Positions 6,796-9,652 of a DNA stretch of 9,652 nucleotides are shown piece by piece. The translations under genes and the position numbers were made by a program. How positions within the stretch are numbered: position 1 is the stretch's first letter; each line of letters opens with the position of its first letter. The notes under the pieces are model-generated. The model did not search any database, had not been told where the DNA came from, and saw only the letters and a program-made list of their open reading frames with translations. The stretch is from JADDRA01 sp035553895 (lineage in GTDB: Bacteria > Actinomycetota > Acidimicrobiia > Acidimicrobiales > CADCSY01). The stretch covers positions 1 through 9,652 of the forward strand of contig DATMJI010000152.1 of assembly GCA_035553895.1 (NCBI GenBank), written 5' to 3'.

Positions 6796-6801
6796 ACCGT
6801 A
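6796..6801 (-). promoter_or_regulatory. Candidate -10 element for leaderless transcription of ctaC
   Basis: On the minus strand TACGGT (TAnnnT) ends 8 nt before the ATG at 6787, with no Shine-Dalgarno sequence between. The arrangement is almost the same as that before the ferritin-like gene (TACCGT, 9 nt). The -35 region is not convincing. It would be the proximal promoter of the cta operon. Confidence 0.45.
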
Positions 6802-7231
6802 CCCAATCGTCGGAGTGCTCGACGGGACGGCGCCGCCGGGCCAGCGCGAACCCGGCCCCGGAGGGCCGGGAGACGGGTGCCTCCCGGACCGCTCGGGGCC
6901 GGACCCTCGGGCTCAGGGGTTGGTGCTCCGTCCGCCCCGGTGGCGGCGGGACGACGAACCCCCTCCTCCTCACCTGGTCCCTGCGCTCCTCCCAGCGTGC
7001 CTCGCCACCCCGGGCCCGAGGGCCCGGGATCTCGAGGGGGCCAACGTCGGGGTCAGCATCTCGGTTCCTGGCTTGGTGCCAGCCTGCGCCCGGGCCCGGC
7101 CGGGGTCAAGGGCCGGCCGGCATCGTGCACAGGGCGTCCCCAACTTCTTGGCATCGTCCCCAGCCGGACCGACAGTTGTCGACAGGTTCACCCACAGCCA
7201 CCGCGATGACGCCCACAGGTCCGCCGGGAAA
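6802..7231. other. Long GC-rich intergenic region upstream of ctaC, no gene supported
   Basis: Open frames here are Arg/Pro/Gly-rich and lack starts, ribosome sites or recognisable domains, so I call no gene. What it holds: a GC hairpin at 7009-7028; a weak minus-strand promoter-like pair, TTGACC (7109-7104) and CAGGCT (7086-7081), 17 nt apart; an inverted repeat CGACA-N2-TGTCG at 7170-7181; and two CCCACAG direct repeats at 7191 and 7212, 21 nt apart. No tRNA-like cloverleaf was seen. Confidence 0.6.
7009..7028. other. Perfect GC hairpin in the cta upstream region
   Basis: CCCGGGCCC (7009-7017) and GGGCCCGGG (7020-7028) are perfect inverted repeats separated by GA; as RNA this gives an 8-bp stem closed by a CGAG tetraloop. 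It could stop read-through from an upstream promoter toward ctaC, act as a leader structure, or be a protein site. No T-run flanks it. Confidence 0.4.
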
Positions 7232-7262
7232 ATTATACGAGAACTCTTGTGACATGGATCAA
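7232..7262 (-). promoter_or_regulatory. Candidate minus-strand promoter with MerR-type 19-nt spacing
   Basis: On the minus strand TTGATC (7262-7257) and a consensus TATAAT (7237-7232) are separated by 19 nt. That spacing is too long for good unaided sigma-70 recognition and is the hallmark of promoters activated by MerR-family regulators. Inside it is an imperfect dyad, ACGAGA-AC-TCTTGT on the plus strand (7237-7250). Transcription would run toward ctaC, with a leader of over 400 nt. A MerR-family gene begins 20 bp away on the other strand. Binding is inferred. Confidence 0.4.
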
Positions 7263-7275
7263 TGTAGGATAGGGT
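7247..7275 (+). promoter_or_regulatory. Candidate promoter of the MerR-type regulator, with a CRP-like overlap
   Basis: TTGTGA (7247-7252) and TAGGGT (7270-7275) are 17 nt apart, a standard sigma-70 layout. The -10 ends 7 nt before the GTG at 7283, which predicts a leaderless transcript. TGTGA-N6-TCAAT at 7248-7263 matches eight of ten core positions of the CRP-family site TGTGA-N6-TCACA and overlaps the -35. The element also overlaps the oppositely directed candidate promoter, so the two would compete or be co-regulated. Confidence 0.45.
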
Positions 7276-7282
7276 CCCTCCC

Positions 7283-8047
7283 GTGGGGAGGCGCCGGGGA
7301 GGGATGACCATCGACGAGCTGGCCGCTCGGTCCGCCACGACCGCCCGCAACGTCCGCAGCTACCAGACCCAGGGCATCCTCCCGCCCCCCGCCCTGGTGG
7401 GCCGCACCGGCTACTACGACGAGGGCCATCTGGCCCGGCTGCGCCTGGTCGCCCGCCTCCAGGGTCAGGGGTTCTCCCTCGCCGGGATCGCCGAGCTCCT
7501 CCGGGCCTGGGAAGAGGGCCACAGCCTGGCCGACGTCCTCGGTTTCGAACAGGCCCTCACCGAGCCCTGGAGCGACGAGGAGCCGGAGACGGCCACCCTG
7601 GCCGAGCTGGTGGAGCGCTTCCCCGACACCGCCACCAACCCGTCGCTGGCCCTGCGAGCGATCGAGCTGGGCCTGGTGGAGGTCGACGGGGAACACTTCC
7701 GGATCCCCAGCCCGAGCCTGCTGCACGCCGGCGAGGAGCTGGTGGCCGTCGGCGTCCCCCTGGAGGTGACCCAGGACGAGGTGGCCGCCCTCCAGGCCGA
7801 CATGGCCCGGGTGGCCGAGCGCTTCGTCGGGCTCTTCGAGCGCTACGTCTGGGAGCCCTTCGCCGCCGCCGGGATGCCCGGCGACCGCCTCGACGAGGTC
7901 ACCGACGCCCTCCGGCGCATCCGCCCCTTGGCCTCGCTGGCCGTGGGGGCCACGCTGGCCAAAGCCATGGAGGAGGCGACAGCCCGCTCCACGGCGGCTC
8001 GCGTCGTGCGCCCCCACACCGTTCCCCAACCGGTAGGAGGATCGTGA
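7283..8047 (+). CDS. MerR-family transcriptional regulator
   Basis: The 254-residue protein has an N-terminal winged-helix MerR domain (8-76): MTIDELAARS, then RNVRSYQTQGILPPP and RTGYYDEGHLARLRLVARLQ, then GFSLAGIAELL. The C-terminal part (about 104-235) is helical and resembles effector or dimer regions of actinobacterial MerR-like proteins; it ends in a long helix around RRIRPLASLAVGATLAKAMEEA. There is no cysteine in the protein, which argues against a thiol metal or redox sensor of the classical MerR/SoxR kind. The start is uncertain. GTG at 7283 lies 7 nt after a TAGGGT -10 and would be leaderless; the ATG at 7304 fits the usual family start, but its GGGGAGGG abuts the codon with no spacer. 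The stop overlaps the next ATG by 1 nt, so both genes are co-expressed and the regulator probably controls itself and the membrane protein. The effector is unknown. Confidence 0.85.
   Translation: MGRRRGGMTIDELAARSATTARNVRSYQTQGILPPPALVGRTGYYDEGHLARLRLVARLQGQGFSLAGIAELLRAWEEGHSLADVLGFEQALTEPWSDEEPETATLAELVERFPDTATNPSLALRAIELGLVEVDGEHFRIPSPSLLHAGEELVAVGVPLEVTQDEVAALQADMARVAERFVGLFERYVWEPFAAAGMPGDRLDEVTDALRRIRPLASLAVGATLAKAMEEATARSTAARVVRPHTVPQPVGGS
8035..8040 (+). promoter_or_regulatory. Ribosome binding site of the membrane protein gene
   Basis: AGGAGG at 8035-8040, inside the 3' end of the regulator gene, is 6 nt before the ATG at 8047. It supports this start; an in-frame GTG directly before it (8044) is the only close alternative. 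Confidence 0.75.
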
Positions 8048-9652
8048 TGGAGACCATCACCTGGGATCACTGGCTCTACCTCATCGTGCCCTTCGTGGCC
8101 TACCTGGTCATCGTGCTGGGGCTGGTGCTGGCCGGCGAGCCCGGGGACAAGACCGACATCGTGGGCGTGCTGGTGCACCCCATCGGGGCCAGCCTGCGCC
8201 GCCTCACCGGCTACCCGGGCTGGTCCATGGCCGGGGTGCTCACCGGGCTGTTCCTTCTCGGGGTGGGGGTGTCGGGGCTGTACTGGGACGTCGCCTTCCA
8301 CATCGACTTCGGGCGCGACGTCAACCTGTTCACCCCCTCGCACACCATGATCGTGCTCGCTCTCGGGGGCCTCCTGGTGACCGCCGGCGTGGTCGTGCTC
8401 TTCGCCACCCTGGAGAAGGCCGACGCCGGCCGGCGCATCTGGGGCCTGCAGGTGCCGTGGTCGGCCTTCGCCCTGGGCGCCCTGGGGTTGGGCGGGCTCA
8501 TCGCCTTTCCCCTCGACGAGCTGTGGCACCAGGCCTTCGGCATCGACGTCACCCTGTGGAGCCCGACCCATCTCATGCTGGTGGGGGCAGGCAGCCTGGC
8601 CACCGTCGCCCTGTGGCTGATGATGCGCGAGGCCCGGGGCCAAGCGGAGCCGACGCTGCTCGGGCGCATCGTCGAGGTGGTCGTGCTCGGCGCCGTGCTC
8701 ACCGCCCTGTCCACCGTGCAGGGGGAGTTCGACTTCGGCGTCCCCCAGTTCCAGGTGCTGTTCCTGCCGGTGCTGGTGGCGGCCGCCTCGGGCTTCGCCC
8801 TGGTGCTGGCCCGGGTCGCCCTGGGCCGGGGCGGGGCGGCCAAGGCCCTGCTCGCCTTCCTGGTCCTGCGCAGCCTGCTGGCCCTGCTGGTCGGGGGCGC
8901 CCTCAACCACACCGTCCCCCGCTTCCCCCTCTACCTGGGGGCCATGCTGGTGGTGGAGGCGGCCGGGTGGTGGCTGGGCACGGAGCGGCGGCTGCGCTTC
9001 GCCGTGGTGTCGGCCGCCGGGATCGGCACGCTGGGCCTGGCCGCCGAGATCGTCTGGGTCGAGGCCCTCGGGTGGTTCCACGTGTCGGCCTCGGTGCTGC
9101 CCAAGGCCCTCCTGCTGTCGCCCCTGGCCGCCGGTGCCGGCGCCGTGCTGGCGGTGGGCGTGGCCCGGGTCCGGGCCGGCGGCGACCGGGTACCGGCCGC
9201 CGCCCTGGGCGGGGCGCTGGTGGTGCTGCTGGCCGTGCTCGCCTACCCCCTGCCCCGGGAGGTGGGGGATGTGGGCGCCGTCGTCCGCCTCCAGCCGGCG
9301 GGAACCGACGCCGCCGTGCGCGCCGACGTGGCCAACGTCGAGGTCGAGCTGCAACCCGCCGACGCCGCCGCCGGAGCCAGCGCCTTCGGGCTCGTCTCCT
9401 GGCAGGGTGGCGGCCGGGTGCTCTCGGCCCTGGAGGAGGTGGGGCCGGGCCGCTACGTCTCCGCCGATCCCGTGCCCGTGTCCGGTCCGTGGAAGACCAT
9501 GGTCGGGCTCCAGCGGGGCGAGCAGGTGATGGCCGCCCCCATCTACCTCCCCGCCGACCCCGAGATCGGTGCCTCGGCCGTCCCCGCCCTGCCCGAGCGC
9601 CAGACCGCGTTCGTGCGCAACACCACGGTGCTCCTGCGGGAGGCCCACGACG
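8047..9652 (+). CDS. Large multi-pass membrane protein with duplicated His motif, 3' end outside window
   Basis: The frame is open from the ATG at 8047 to the right edge (535 residues, no stop). It begins METITWDHWL and has about twelve hydrophobic segments, roughly at 10-29, 61-80, 99-120, 138-156, 172-192, 207-222, 238-257, 265-285, 295-311, 317-335, 351-372 and 383-401. Two related segments, 81-103 and 157-179, each carry D-x3-H and then FGxDVxL[FW][ST]P[ST]H; H85, H99, H161 and H175 lie at membrane boundaries and could bind a metal or haem. From about 403 the chain is hydrophilic and beta-rich, with GRYVSADPVPVSGPWKTMV (468-486) and PIYLPADPEIGAS (498-510). By recall, this resembles the soluble end of uncharacterised actinobacterial membrane proteins and FixH/YtkA-like beta domains, but I cannot confirm a family. 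It is coupled to the MerR-type regulator and divergent from the cta operon. Function is unknown; roles in metal or oxidase homeostasis are hypotheses only. Confidence 0.85.
   Translation, partial: METITWDHWLYLIVPFVAYLVIVLGLVLAGEPGDKTDIVGVLVHPIGASLRRLTGYPGWSMAGVLTGLFLLGVGVSGLYWDVAFHIDFGRDVNLFTPSHTMIVLALGGLLVTAGVVVLFATLEKADAGRRIWGLQVPWSAFALGALGLGGLIAFPLDELWHQAFGIDVTLWSPTHLMLVGAGSLATVALWLMMREARGQAEPTLLGRIVEVVVLGAVLTALSTVQGEFDFGVPQFQVLFLPVLVAAASGFALVLARVALGRGGAAKALLAFLVLRSLLALLVGGALNHTVPRFPLYLGAMLVVEAAGWWLGTERRLRFAVVSAAGIGTLGLAAEIVWVEALGWFHVSASVLPKALLLSPLAAGAGAVLAVGVARVRAGGDRVPAAALGGALVVLLAVLAYPLPREVGDVGAVVRLQPAGTDAAVRADVANVEVELQPADAAAGASAFGLVSWQGGGRVLSALEEVGPGRYVSADPVPVSGPWKTMVGLQRGEQVMAAPIYLPADPEIGASAVPALPERQTAFVRNTTVLLREAHD
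8287..8583 (+). repeat. Internal duplication of a His/Asp membrane motif within the membrane protein
   Basis: Copy 1 is at 8287-8355 (residues 81-103) and copy 2 at 8515-8583 (157-179). Aligned without gaps they share 11 of 23 residues: the first Asp, His+4, Phe+7, Gly+8, Asp+10, Val+11, Leu+13, Pro+16, His+18, Met+20 and Val+22. Most other positions are conservative (Phe/Trp twice, Thr/Ser, Ser/Thr, Ile/Leu). Each copy follows a hydrophobic helix and leads into another. A possible weak third copy, with FDFG and a later Pro, lies near residues 228-244. Confidence 0.7.

Noticed and set aside
6788..6973. N-terminal extension of CtaC to 311 residues
   Set aside because: It would bury the lipoprotein signal and lipobox Cys far inside the protein; the extra residues have no recognisable feature.
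6877..7209. Small plus-strand protein of 110 residues in the intergenic region
   Set aside because: Composition is Gly/Pro/Ser/Arg-rich, with no ribosome site and no domain; it is better explained as open by base composition.
7843..9648. 601-codon open frame on the minus strand
   Set aside because: It is antisense to the regulator end and the membrane protein; composition is Gly/His/Gln-rich without motifs, while the plus strand has ribosome sites and membrane helices.

Overview
The window is very GC-rich, gene-dense bacterial DNA. The cytochrome bc1 and aa3 oxidase genes are of the actinobacterial type: a QcrB with a PDWY motif, and a small subunit IV (CtaF) that is typical of Actinomycetota. 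I read it as a high-GC actinomycete, possibly from a deep-branching lineage such as Acidimicrobiia. The phylum call is fairly firm; the class call is a guess.

Layout. Positions 1-1561 (+): the last 35 codons of the Rieske protein gene qcrA, then complete qcrB. Positions 1562-2005: a spacer with a single PASTA-domain ORF on the minus strand. Positions 2006-3298 (+): a secreted protein with an unrecognised N-terminal domain and 13 uninterrupted RTX calcium-binding nonapeptides. Positions 3299-3396: a strong 52-nt hairpin followed by a candidate leaderless promoter. Positions 3397-3834 (+): a ferritin-like four-helix protein whose metal ligands look largely lost. Positions 3835-3915: a convergent gap with a GC-rich hairpin. 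Positions 6787-3916 (-): ctaC-ctaD-ctaF, overlapping by 4 and 1 nt. Positions 6788-7282: a long divergent intergenic region with a GC-rich hairpin and an AT-rich island carrying candidate promoters on both strands. Positions 7283-8047 (+): a MerR-family regulator, coupled by a 1-nt overlap to a large multi-pass membrane protein that runs off the right edge.

How the genes work together. qcrA/qcrB and ctaC/ctaD/ctaF encode parts of the bcc-aa3 respiratory supercomplex, which oxidises menaquinol and reduces oxygen. qcrC and ctaE are not in the window and probably lie left of position 1. The two gene sets converge on three unrelated-looking accessory genes. On the right, the regulator and membrane protein form a two-gene unit (at least) divergent from ctaC. 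The membrane protein contains a duplicated His/Asp motif beside membrane segments and a beta-rich, probably extracytoplasmic C-terminal part. I recognise no established function for it. Its position next to the oxidase operon, and a candidate minus-strand promoter with MerR-type 19-nt spacing, make a role in oxidase or metal homeostasis a hypothesis worth testing.

No tRNA, rRNA, CRISPR array, insertion sequence or integrase was seen.
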